A stretch of DNA of 15,499 bases from CAYVDH01 sp964450355 (GTDB taxonomy: Bacteria; Bacteroidota; Bacteroidia; NS11-12g; UBA955). The notes below the pieces were generated by a model, which worked only from the letters and a program-made list of their open reading frames with translations, had not been told where the DNA came from and did no database searches. Position 1 is the first letter of the stretch. Each line of letters opens with the position of its first letter. This document shows, piece after piece, positions 8,498 through 14,983 of this stretch. The position numbers and the translations under genes were made by a program. The stretch is taken from NCBI GenBank assembly GCA_964450355.1, contig CAYVDH010000078.1, positions 1 through 15,499 of the forward strand, given 5' to 3'.

Positions 8498-11400
8498 ATG
8501 AAAATAAACCGTACTAGATTTATTTCACTAATAATCATACTGATAACTTCTAAAATCAGCCATTCTCAATCCATTAAACTTGGAACAGGTTCTAATACTG
8601 GCACTAATGTATTTGGCCCCATGAACACAGGCACCACCAATGGCTCAGGTTCAAGATACGCTTATATTTTTCCTCAAAATTTAGTGAGTGCTCTCAACCA
8701 TGGCGACAGCATTACAGACATAGAATTTTTTAGAAATGGTGGAATAACTTTGTCTGGAACATGCAATTTTACAATTTACATGCGTACCACCATTTCCACC
8801 AGCTATGGCAATGGCAATATCAATTGGGTAAACAGACTTGGAGCTACTGGCATGACCAAAGTGTATGACAATAACCCAGCCTCTGCTATTGGAAGCACCG
8901 ATGGTTGGAAACGTTTTGTTTTTGATCAACCCTATGTTGTTGATACCACCTTAGGTGAAAATTTAGAAATATTAGTAGAATACACTCAATCTTCAGCTCA
9001 ACAAGCTGCCATTTTTTGGAGTTATGAAACCAATGGTTACTCCAACAACCAAGTCAAATTTGCTAGAGTAAATTCTGGAACCATTCCCGACACCACCAAC
9101 AGCTCGTCTTATGTTCATCCTGCCATTAGAATTAATTTCCCACGCAACAACAAAGATGGCATAGTAAATATGGTGTATTCTATGGGGAAATTACCTGTCC
9201 CACTTGGTAACCCTGATACTTTAAAAGCCTTCATTCAAAATGTAGGTAAAAAAGATTTTAACAATTTGAAAGTGTATTTGGAAAGCAAAGGGACAAACAA
9301 CATACTCGACTCCATGAATATAACTTTGGCTAAACAAGAAGAAAAGTTATTTAAACTCCCATTGATTTACCCTTACAATGTTGGCTTAGATTCCTTGTTT
9401 GTCAGAATTCCTAATGATGACAACAACAGCAACAACAGTTTTAAAGTTTTCAGAGAAGCTACTAAATATGTGTATTCATACCGCGATGTCACTCGCCCTT
9501 TGGATGGTGGCATAGGTTTCAATAATCAAAGAGGCGATTTTGTTGCTCGCTTTTATTGCGACTCAGTAAAAAACATCAACCAAATCACTGTTAATTTTTC
9601 CACTTTAAACATCAAATGCAAAATAGGAATATGGGCTGCTGATGGCCCCAATGGACTGCCTAACACTCTGTTGTGGGAATCAGACACCATTGCTTCGGCA
9701 GCTACATACATTACCCCTGTGCTGCCTTTTGTATCAGTAAGTGGATATTATTATGTTGGTGTTAGACAAATTGGGACAGTAAACGTTGGCTTTGGATTTC
9801 AATTTGAAGACCCTGTTCGTGAAAATACATTTTTCTACAATGTGAATATGAGTAATCCTTCATGGACCGATTTTGCTCCCGATGCTCCTTTTAAATTTGC
9901 TATTGAACCAAGAATTCAAACAATCAAAGACGTAGCTCCAATTAAATATGAATTCCCTAGAGACACCATCAATTTAAATACTGTTAAAACCATGGCTCCA
10001 CGAGCTACCATTTTCAATTATGGAAGCCAAAGTCAAACCACTGCATTCAATACCACCATGCAGATTAAACGTTTCAATTCAACTGTTTTTAATTCTTCAA
10101 AATCAGATACACTGAGCACAGGTCTAAAAAGAATAATCAAGTTTGACTCTACTTTTTTGCCTACCTTACCTGGTGATTACGATGTTACCATCATCACTAA
10201 ATTAAATGGCGATGAGTTAAAAGACAACGATACATTGAAATCTAAATTGGTAGTGGCTAACTATAAAGATGTAGGACCAGCCACCATTTTCGACCCATCC
10301 AATGGCACTGAATACGAACAATTTGTTGATACCATATACCCTACTTGCTTTGTTCAAAATTATGGATTAGACAAGCAGGGTCCTTTCAATGTAAAAGTAA
10401 CCATGTACGATAGTTTTAAAAATGTAGTATTTACTGAATCAAAACCCTTAACTTTAAATGCGCTTCAAAGCAGCATTGTGTTTTTTAATGCTTACCCATG
10501 TTCTGTCACAGGCAGTTATAGATGCGTATTTACCACCGATTTAAATGTTGATATTAAACGCAAAAACGACACTTCGTCTAGCCAGTTTAAAATCATCAGA
10601 AGTAACGATGTTGCTGTAACTCAAATACATTATCCCGGCATGGATTCTGTGATTAAATACCCTGTAGTAGCTAAAAATCCAAGCGTTGAAATAGAAAATT
10701 TTGGCACACTCAATCAAGCATTTGATTTCCCTGTTTTCTTTAAAATATTTTACAAAGATACCCTTGTTTATTTTGATTCAACTTTAACTACCAGTTTCCG
10801 TCAAAACCCAAATACCATTTTCTTCAAAAACTTTACAACATCCAAAAAAGGATACTACACCATGATGGCTTACACCAATTTGGAAACAGACCAATACAGA
10901 TTAAATGACACATTGAAAGGACGATTTTCCGTTGATTTACCAGACGATGTACAGCCCCTATCATCCAGTTCCAATTTGGTATTTCCTGAATTGAATTCCC
11001 CTGTTGATATTGGCAAAGTATTAGCCCCTAAAGTGTACATTCGCAACAACGGTTTTGTGGCACAAGTCACACCATTCCCAGTGGTATTCATGGTAAAAAA
11101 AGGAAATGTTACCGAATATTTAAGCATTAAAAATGTTCAAATAGACAATGGGCAAACTCAAAGAATTGTGCTTGATAGTACTTTCATTTTAAATGATACC
11201 AACAGAAGAACTGTGTTAATTTACACCGCATTACCTAATGATTTTGTCAAAAAGAACGATACCATCAGAGGGTTTTATTACGGCAAAAACACTTACGATG
11301 TGGGTGTAAGCAATGTCATCATTCCTAAATTTAACGATAGTTTATTAATCAACATCAATCCTGTGTTACCTAAAGTAACAGTCACTAATTTTGGCGACAG

Positions 11401-12250
11401 TGTAAAAGGCTCGTTCAGAACAACAGTGAAAATCATCAATAAGGCTAATGGTTCTGTGTTGTACAATGAATTTAAAGACAGCAGTTTTGGTTCACTTAAA
11501 ACCATGGATTTAAGGTTTCCTATTTTCAATGCGCTTAACAGCAATACCGCCCTGGAATTATTAGCATACACCAGCTATGCCTTTGATCAAACCAAGAGCA
11601 ACGATACGTTCAAAAGACAATTTCAATATTTGTATTTGTATGATTTAAAAGCTCAACAAATAGTGAACCCTTTGAACAACAGTAAAATTAAAAACAATGC
11701 AAATTCTTTCCAACCTCAAGTATCCATCAAAAACAATGGCCCAATGAATTTTGGAAACGGATTGGCTGTTCTTATAATAAAACTACAAAATCAAAACAAC
11801 ACCGAAACTGAAGTGTACAACGACAGCCTAACTGTGCCAGTATTAAGCAACAACACTATTTGGCAAGGCACAATGACCAAATTATTCAATCCTGCAACAC
11901 AATCGCTTGGCAAATACAAAGCGTATTTAAAACTTTACACCAACAGCGATCAAATAGACACCAACAACAACGTTACCAATGATTTTGAAATCATCGACTT
12001 TACCAATGTAAATCATGTTCAAAACAACGAGCTAATGATTTTCCCTAACCCTAGCAATCAAGCATTGAATATTGTATTTTATGACAAAGAAAACAACAAG
12101 CTTGTACAGCTCTATAACCTCAACGGGAAATTGATGTATGAACACCATTCTACCGAGGCGGAAATACAAATCAACACATCAGAATTCAGCTCTGGATTTT
12201 ATTCATTAAAAATCAACAACAAAACATACAAAATCATCATACAACATTAA
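8498..12250 (+). CDS. Giant T9SS-secreted protein with Ig/CARDB-like tandem repeats
   Basis: The protein has 1250 residues. A signal peptide occupies about residues 1-24 (FISLIIILITSKISHSQ), which supports the ATG at 8498. Residues 25-215 form a beta-rich N-terminal domain and residues 325-476 a second beta-rich module (IGIWAADGPNGLPNTLLWES, then GYYYVGVRQ). Neither is assigned to a family. One repeat-like unit lies at 220-320. Six tandem units of about 110-120 residues follow at about 477-587, 590-702, 703-813, 815-930, 932-1045 and 1047-1168. Units typically open with DV or DL, carry NxG (NYG, NFG, NNG) and a hydrophobic strand, and close with NDT followed by a short strand, a pattern like CARDB/Ig-like domains. 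Residues 1172-1250 are a T9SS type A sorting domain (MIFPNPSNQ, then SSGFYSLKI). It is probably a surface-anchored or released adhesin or scaffold; no catalytic motif is seen. It is divergent from the CNNM/CBS gene and lies 8 bases upstream of the biotin carrier gene. Confidence 0.92.
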   Translation: MKINRTRFISLIIILITSKISHSQSIKLGTGSNTGTNVFGPMNTGTTNGSGSRYAYIFPQNLVSALNHGDSITDIEFFRNGGITLSGTCNFTIYMRTTISTSYGNGNINWVNRLGATGMTKVYDNNPASAIGSTDGWKRFVFDQPYVVDTTLGENLEILVEYTQSSAQQAAIFWSYETNGYSNNQVKFARVNSGTIPDTTNSSSYVHPAIRINFPRNNKDGIVNMVYSMGKLPVPLGNPDTLKAFIQNVGKKDFNNLKVYLESKGTNNILDSMNITLAKQEEKLFKLPLIYPYNVGLDSLFVRIPNDDNNSNNSFKVFREATKYVYSYRDVTRPLDGGIGFNNQRGDFVARFYCDSVKNINQITVNFSTLNIKCKIGIWAADGPNGLPNTLLWESDTIASAATYITPVLPFVSVSGYYYVGVRQIGTVNVGFGFQFEDPVRENTFFYNVNMSNPSWTDFAPDAPFKFAIEPRIQTIKDVAPIKYEFPRDTINLNTVKTMAPRATIFNYGSQSQTTAFNTTMQIKRFNSTVFNSSKSDTLSTGLKRIIKFDSTFLPTLPGDYDVTIITKLNGDELKDNDTLKSKLVVANYKDVGPATIFDPSNGTEYEQFVDTIYPTCFVQNYGLDKQGPFNVKVTMYDSFKNVVFTESKPLTLNALQSSIVFFNAYPCSVTGSYRCVFTTDLNVDIKRKNDTSSSQFKIIRSNDVAVTQIHYPGMDSVIKYPVVAKNPSVEIENFGTLNQAFDFPVFFKIFYKDTLVYFDSTLTTSFRQNPNTIFFKNFTTSKKGYYTMMAYTNLETDQYRLNDTLKGRFSVDLPDDVQPLSSSSNLVFPELNSPVDIGKVLAPKVYIRNNGFVAQVTPFPVVFMVKKGNVTEYLSIKNVQIDNGQTQRIVLDSTFILNDTNRRTVLIYTALPNDFVKKNDTIRGFYYGKNTYDVGVSNVIIPKFNDSLLININPVLPKVTVTNFGDSVKGSFRTTVKIINKANGSVLYNEFKDSSFGSLKTMDLRFPIFNALNSNTALELLAYTSYAFDQTKSNDTFKRQFQYLYLYDLKAQQIVNPLNNSKIKNNANSFQPQVSIKNNGPMNFGNGLAVLIIKLQNQNNTETEVYNDSLTVPVLSNNTIWQGTMTKLFNPATQSLGKYKAYLKLYTNSDQIDTNNNVTNDFEIIDFTNVNHVQNNELMIFPNPSNQALNIVFYDKENNKLVQLYNLNGKLMYEHHSTEAEIQINTSEFSSGFYSLKINNKTYKIIIQH

Positions 12251-12258
12251 AATATTTT

Positions 12259-12759
12259 ATGTACCAAAGTAAAATCAATGACAAAACCTACCAAATAGAA
12301 ATAGAAAAAAACACTGTTAAAATCAACAATGAATCGCATGAGTTAAACATCATTGAAATAGAAAAACAAAAAAAACTTCATTTATTATACAAAAACAAAT
12401 CGTATTACTTTGAAGTGGTTCAATTAGACAAAGAAAGCAACACATGTATAATAAAACACAGAGGCAAAGTAATCCCTATTCAAATCAAAGACAAATTCGA
12501 TTTGTTATTGGATTCATTGGGAATGGATGTGGCTGCTAACAAAAAAATAAACAGTTTAAAAGCACCCATGCCAGGCTTGGTTCTAAGCACTAAAGTAAAA
12601 GTAGGCGATGCCGTAAAAAAAGGAGATGCCTTGTTGATATTAGAAGCCATGAAAATGGAAAATGTCATCAAGTCGCCAACTGATGGTGTCATCAAAACCA
12701 TGCATGTGGAGGATAAAAATACAGTTGACAAAAACCAAATTTTAGTTACTTTTGAATAA
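12259..12759 (+). CDS. Biotin carboxyl carrier protein (biotin/lipoyl-attachment domain)
   Basis: The protein has 166 residues. The C-terminal part, about residues 98-166, is a biotinyl domain: APMPGLV, then VKVGDAVKKGDALLILEAMKMEN, with the predicted biotinylated lysine at K132, and SPTDGVI. AMKM is the biotin-type signature rather than a lipoyl one. Residues 1-95 are charged and beta-rich, like the N-terminal extension of the carrier subunits of Bacteroidota acyl-CoA carboxylases (acetyl-/propionyl-CoA type), so it is cytoplasmic. In such operons the carrier normally neighbours a biotin carboxylase and a carboxyltransferase, but neither is in this window. The gene starts 8 bases after the T9SS gene's stop and ends 28 bases before the next gene. 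No Shine-Dalgarno sequence is visible. Carrier identity is confident; which carboxylase it serves is unknown. Confidence 0.92.
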   Translation: MYQSKINDKTYQIEIEKNTVKINNESHELNIIEIEKQKKLHLLYKNKSYYFEVVQLDKESNTCIIKHRGKVIPIQIKDKFDLLLDSLGMDVAANKKINSLKAPMPGLVLSTKVKVGDAVKKGDALLILEAMKMENVIKSPTDGVIKTMHVEDKNTVDKNQILVTFE

Positions 12760-12787
12760 TTTTTAAAAACCCTTAATTAATCACATC

Positions 12788-13390
12788 ATGAAATCAATCA
12801 AAATCATCATCGGAGTATTATTTTTAAGCAGCCTATTGAGCTCTTGCGGAAGTTTATCCATCAGCCAAAAAAGGTACAGCAGAGGACTAAACATTGACTT
12901 ATTTAGCAGCAAAGACGAAAAACCAATGGAGTTCAAGGCTAACAAAGCTCAAAAAAACCAACCTAAATCAGGCATTGCCCAAAATGAAGTAAAACCATCA
13001 TCAACAAATTCAGAAAGTATTGAACAGGTTTCTTCAATCACAAACAAACCCGAAAACAACAAAAACAATGAAGAAATTACTGAACCAAAACAGATTAAAT
13101 CAGGACTAAAAGCTAAATTAATACAGAATAAACTTGAAAAAACAATTGAAAAAACAATTGAAAAAACAGAAAAACAAGTTAATTCTGTTAATTCACCAAA
13201 AAGTACTAACGAATCCAATACAAGCACTGTACTTTTAGTTATCTTGAGTTTATTTCCTCTTCTTGCATTATTAGCCATTTATCTTCATCAAGGTGAAATC
13301 AATAGCTATTTTTGGATAGATTTATTGTTACATCTAACTATCATTGGTTATGTCATTTTTGCATTATTAGTAGTATTAGACGTTATCTAA
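12788..13390 (+). CDS. Lipoprotein-type protein with C-terminal YqaE/Pmp3-like membrane domain
   Basis: The protein has 200 residues. The N-terminus is a lipoprotein signal ending in LLSSC, with the predicted lipidated Cys at 20. QKRYSRGLNIDL at about 27-38 resembles the KRxYxxGxxI stretch that I recall in Bacteroidota proteins carrying a YqaE domain. Residues 45-145 are low-complexity and rich in Lys, Asn, Ser and Glu, with an EKTIEKTIEKTEK repeat. The C-terminus has two hydrophobic helices at about 147-166 and 173-198 (LSLFPLLALLAIYLHQGE, then FWIDLLLHLTIIGYVIFALL). This matches the pattern of YqaE/Pmp3 (UPF0057) small membrane proteins: FxPPLAVYL, a short polar turn, then FWIxLLLTLxxxxPG. 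The conserved prolines are partly replaced (FPLLALLAIYL). Pmp3 proteins influence membrane potential and cation tolerance in eukaryotes; a role here is not known. It is likely the last gene before the terminator at 13408. Confidence 0.75.
   Translation: MKSIKIIIGVLFLSSLLSSCGSLSISQKRYSRGLNIDLFSSKDEKPMEFKANKAQKNQPKSGIAQNEVKPSSTNSESIEQVSSITNKPENNKNNEEITEPKQIKSGLKAKLIQNKLEKTIEKTIEKTEKQVNSVNSPKSTNESNTSTVLLVILSLFPLLALLAIYLHQGEINSYFWIDLLLHLTIIGYVIFALLVVLDVI
13134..13168 (+). repeat. Short 12-base tandem repeat inside the YqaE-like gene
   Basis: The unit TTGAAAAAACAA occurs twice exactly and a third time almost completely, end to end. It is in frame and encodes the EKTIEKTIEKTEK stretch in the low-complexity linker. 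Because the unit is a multiple of three, gain or loss of copies would lengthen or shorten the linker without breaking the frame. Confidence 0.8.
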
Positions 13391-13407
13391 ACAATTTATT
13401 TTAACAC

Positions 13408-13438
13408 AAAAGCGTCAATTAATTTGACGCTTTTTTTT
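13408..13438 (+). terminator. Intrinsic terminator after the YqaE-like gene
   Basis: AAAAGCGTCAA at 13408-13418 pairs perfectly with TTGACGCTTTT at 13424-13434, an 11-base-pair stem with a five-base TTAAT loop. The run of eight T residues from 13431 completes a textbook Rho-independent terminator. It lies 17 bases after the stop at 13390 and separates the plus-strand cluster from oxyR. The A-run on the left flank is only four bases, so it should act mainly on plus-strand transcripts. Confidence 0.92.
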
Positions 13439-13471
13439 CGACCAAAAATTTAAAATATCAGTAAAATTAAT

Positions 13472-13479
13472 TATTTTTG
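13472..13479 (+). promoter_or_regulatory. Candidate -7 box for oxyR
   Basis: TATTTTTG matches TAnnTTTG exactly and lies 21 bases before the oxyR ATG, giving an expected leader of about 15-20 bases. At the -33 distance there is only TTT, not TTG. The upstream terminator means that oxyR needs its own promoter, and this is the only good candidate in the gap. Confidence 0.5.
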
Positions 13480-13500
13480 CCTTAAATATCAATTTTACTT

Positions 13501-14439
13501 ATGACTATAACACAATTAGAATACATCATCGCTTTAGATACTCATCGCAATTTTGTGAATGCTGCCGAAAGTTGTTTTGTAACACAGCCAACATTGAGCA
13601 TGCAAATTCAAAAATTAGAAGACGAATTGGGCGTAAAAATATTTGACAGAAGCAAACAACCTGTCATTCCTACCAATATAGGTTCTGAAATCATATTACA
13701 AGCGCGCGAAGTGCTGAAGGAACACTCTAAAATCATCGAATTAATACAAGATGAAAAAGGGGTCATAAAAGGCACTTTAAGACTTGGTGTCATACCAACA
13801 GTTGCTCCATATTTAATTCCTCGTTTTTTAGTTAAGTTTTTAAACAAATACCCCGATGTCAATCTCATTGTCAATGAACTGACTACAGAGCAAATCATTT
13901 TTCAATTAAAAAACGATTTATTGGATTGTGGCATCATGGCATCGCCTATCAAAGATAAGAACTTAAACGAATCCATCTTGTATTACGAAGAGTTTGTTGC
14001 TTATGTTTCTCACAACAACAAATTAGCTAAAAAAACCACCATAAAACCAGAGGATTTGGATTTGGAAGACATTTGGATTTTGAACGAAGGTCATTGCATG
14101 AGAAATCAAATTATAAATTTGTGTGGGGAGCGCAAGAAAGGCACAACCAAGGCGCGTTTCGAGTACCAAACAGGCAGTGTAGAGACCTTAAAACGAATTG
14201 TTGAACAAGACGATGGCATCACCATTTTGCCAGAGTTGGCTATATTGGATTACGGACCCGATAACATAGACATGGTGAGGTATTTTAAATCTCCTGCACC
14301 TGTTCGAGAAATCAGCATGTTTACTCACCGCAATTTTGTAAAGAAAAAACTAGTAAAAACATTGAGTGATGAAATCACAGCCAATGTACCAAATTCCATG
14401 CGCAAAAAAGACAAAAGAGAAGTGATTAAAATCAACTAA
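13501..14439 (+). CDS. oxyR: OxyR, hydrogen-peroxide-sensing LysR-family transcription regulator
   Basis: The protein has 312 residues, a normal length for the family. Residues 1-60 form the LysR winged-helix DNA-binding domain (LEYIIALDTHRNFVNAAESC, then TQPTLSMQIQKLEDELG). Residues 90-300 are the substrate-binding-like regulatory domain, starting with GTLRLGVIPTVAPYLIP. The decisive feature is GHCMRNQIINLC, with cysteines at 199 and 208. These have the same spacing and the same numbering as the peroxidatic and resolving cysteines of E. coli OxyR, whose disulfide activates the factor. It should act in the cytoplasm as a tetramer that activates catalase, AhpC, Dps or similar genes. None of these is in the window, so its targets are elsewhere. 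The C-terminal tail (about 299-312) is Lys/Arg-rich and extends past the usual fold. The gene stands alone between an intrinsic terminator and a non-coding element. Confidence 0.95.
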   Translation: MTITQLEYIIALDTHRNFVNAAESCFVTQPTLSMQIQKLEDELGVKIFDRSKQPVIPTNIGSEIILQAREVLKEHSKIIELIQDEKGVIKGTLRLGVIPTVAPYLIPRFLVKFLNKYPDVNLIVNELTTEQIIFQLKNDLLDCGIMASPIKDKNLNESILYYEEFVAYVSHNNKLAKKTTIKPEDLDLEDIWILNEGHCMRNQIINLCGERKKGTTKARFEYQTGSVETLKRIVEQDDGITILPELAILDYGPDNIDMVRYFKSPAPVREISMFTHRNFVKKKLVKTLSDEITANVPNSMRKKDKREVIKIN

Positions 14440-14464
14440 AACAAAGGTTTTTTTTATTTCTTTT

Positions 14465-14567
14465 TGGGCGTGCCAGCCTCTATTCAAGTTGCGGTATTAT
14501 TTCTATACTTTTTAGTTCGGCTGTCAGGCTATCCATTGCAAGTCCTCGTCTCATATTCGTCCCTGAA
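14465..14567 (+). repeat. Structured intergenic element of a recurrent Bacteroidota type (GGGCGTGCC ... CAGGCTATCC)
   Basis: Between oxyR and the next coding sequence lies a stretch opening with TTTTTGGGCGTGCC at 14461-14474 and continuing, after about 45 bases, as CAGGCTATCC at 14525-14534, then GCAAGTCCTCG and a CGTCCCTGA ending. From memory, the skeleton GGGCGTxCC - variable hairpin - CGGGCTATCC - variable arm - ATCCCTxACGC recurs in many Bacteroidota genomes; I cannot check this here. GCC at 14472-14474 can pair with GGC at 14527-14529, and AGCC at 14475-14478 with GGCT at 14519-14522. This closes a 40-base loop with a four-base bulge (14523-14526) on the right strand. It is locally richer in G and C than its flanks and has no long open frame on either strand. 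It could be a repeat, an RNA or the scar of a recombination event. The boundaries are approximate. Confidence 0.5.
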
Positions 14568-14584
14568 TTTAAAAACCTTTACTA

Positions 14585-14615
14585 TTGAAGAATTAAATCA
14601 GAAATATTATCTTTG
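14585..14615 (+). promoter_or_regulatory. Near-ideal Bacteroidota promoter upstream of the peptidase fragment
   Basis: TTG at 14585-14587 is followed after 20 bases by TATCTTTG at 14608-14615, an exact match to the TAnnTTTG box at the preferred spacing. Transcription would begin near 14620. The expected transcript has a GGGAGGG stretch at 14632-14638 but no suitable ATG after it. The promoter may therefore once have served a gene whose 5' part is gone, or it may now drive the orphan fragment and the lipoprotein behind it. Confidence 0.55.
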
Positions 14616-14647
14616 AATCCTGTACTAAAAAAGGGAGGGTTACATAA

Positions 14648-14983
14648 AAAACACACGATTTAAATAAAAATTATATCATAGGATATGTTTTAGCACATGA
14701 AATTTATCATGCAATAACAAATAGAGAAACATATTATCATAAAATAAACAATATAGAAATGCCATACATTATAGGGCATACAGGAGGATATAATAATTTA
14801 AATCGAGATGCTAATGATATTGATTGGAAATTATTTAATCAAAATCAAACTGTACCAAGTTTAGCAAGCTGGTTTCTAAATTCAAATCCAAATATAAAAA
14901 CTCCTTCAGAACATTCATTATACATTAATCGATGGTTACAATCTAAAAATAAAACAAAAACTTTTTTTAAAAAAATATGGTAA
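14648..14983 (+). pseudogene. C-terminal fragment of a HExxH metallopeptidase-like protein, without a start codon
   Basis: The frame is open from 14648, just after an in-frame TAA at 14645-14647, to the TAA at 14981-14983, giving 111 codons. It encodes IIGYVLAHEIYHAITNRE at about 14675-14728, a hydrophobic helix carrying the zinc-binding HExxH motif (HEIYH at 14696-14710), typical of metallopeptidases. Downstream it reads GHTGGYNNLNRDANDIDW and then TPSEHSLYINRWLQ. No ATG, GTG or TTG precedes the motif in this frame. The first ATG, at 14759, would give 74 residues without the zinc site, so the frame looks like the tail of a larger protein that has lost its front. Such tips occur at the C-termini of RHS/polymorphic toxins in Bacteroidota, a plausible but unproven source. 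Its last seven bases (ATGGTAA) overlap the start of the lipoprotein gene. Lower GC than oxyR suggests separate origin. Confidence 0.65.

Noticed and set aside
12949..13278. Minus-strand 109-residue reading frame
   Set aside because: It lies wholly inside the lipoprotein/YqaE-like gene. It arises from the A-rich low-complexity linker and has no start context of its own.
14438..14452. Terminator directly after oxyR
   Set aside because: The possible AAAAC/GTTTT stem is only five mostly A-T pairs with a four-base loop, and it begins inside the stop codon. This is too weak to call despite the following T-run.
14466..14545. tRNA or other standard RNA gene in the oxyR-downstream gap
   Set aside because: There is no acceptor stem, anticodon arm or T-loop arrangement. 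The pairing seen is a single bulged arm.
14759..14983. An intact 74-residue gene starting at ATG 14759
   Set aside because: The same frame continues upstream through an HExxH helix that clearly belongs to the same protein. The ATG is internal to a fragment.
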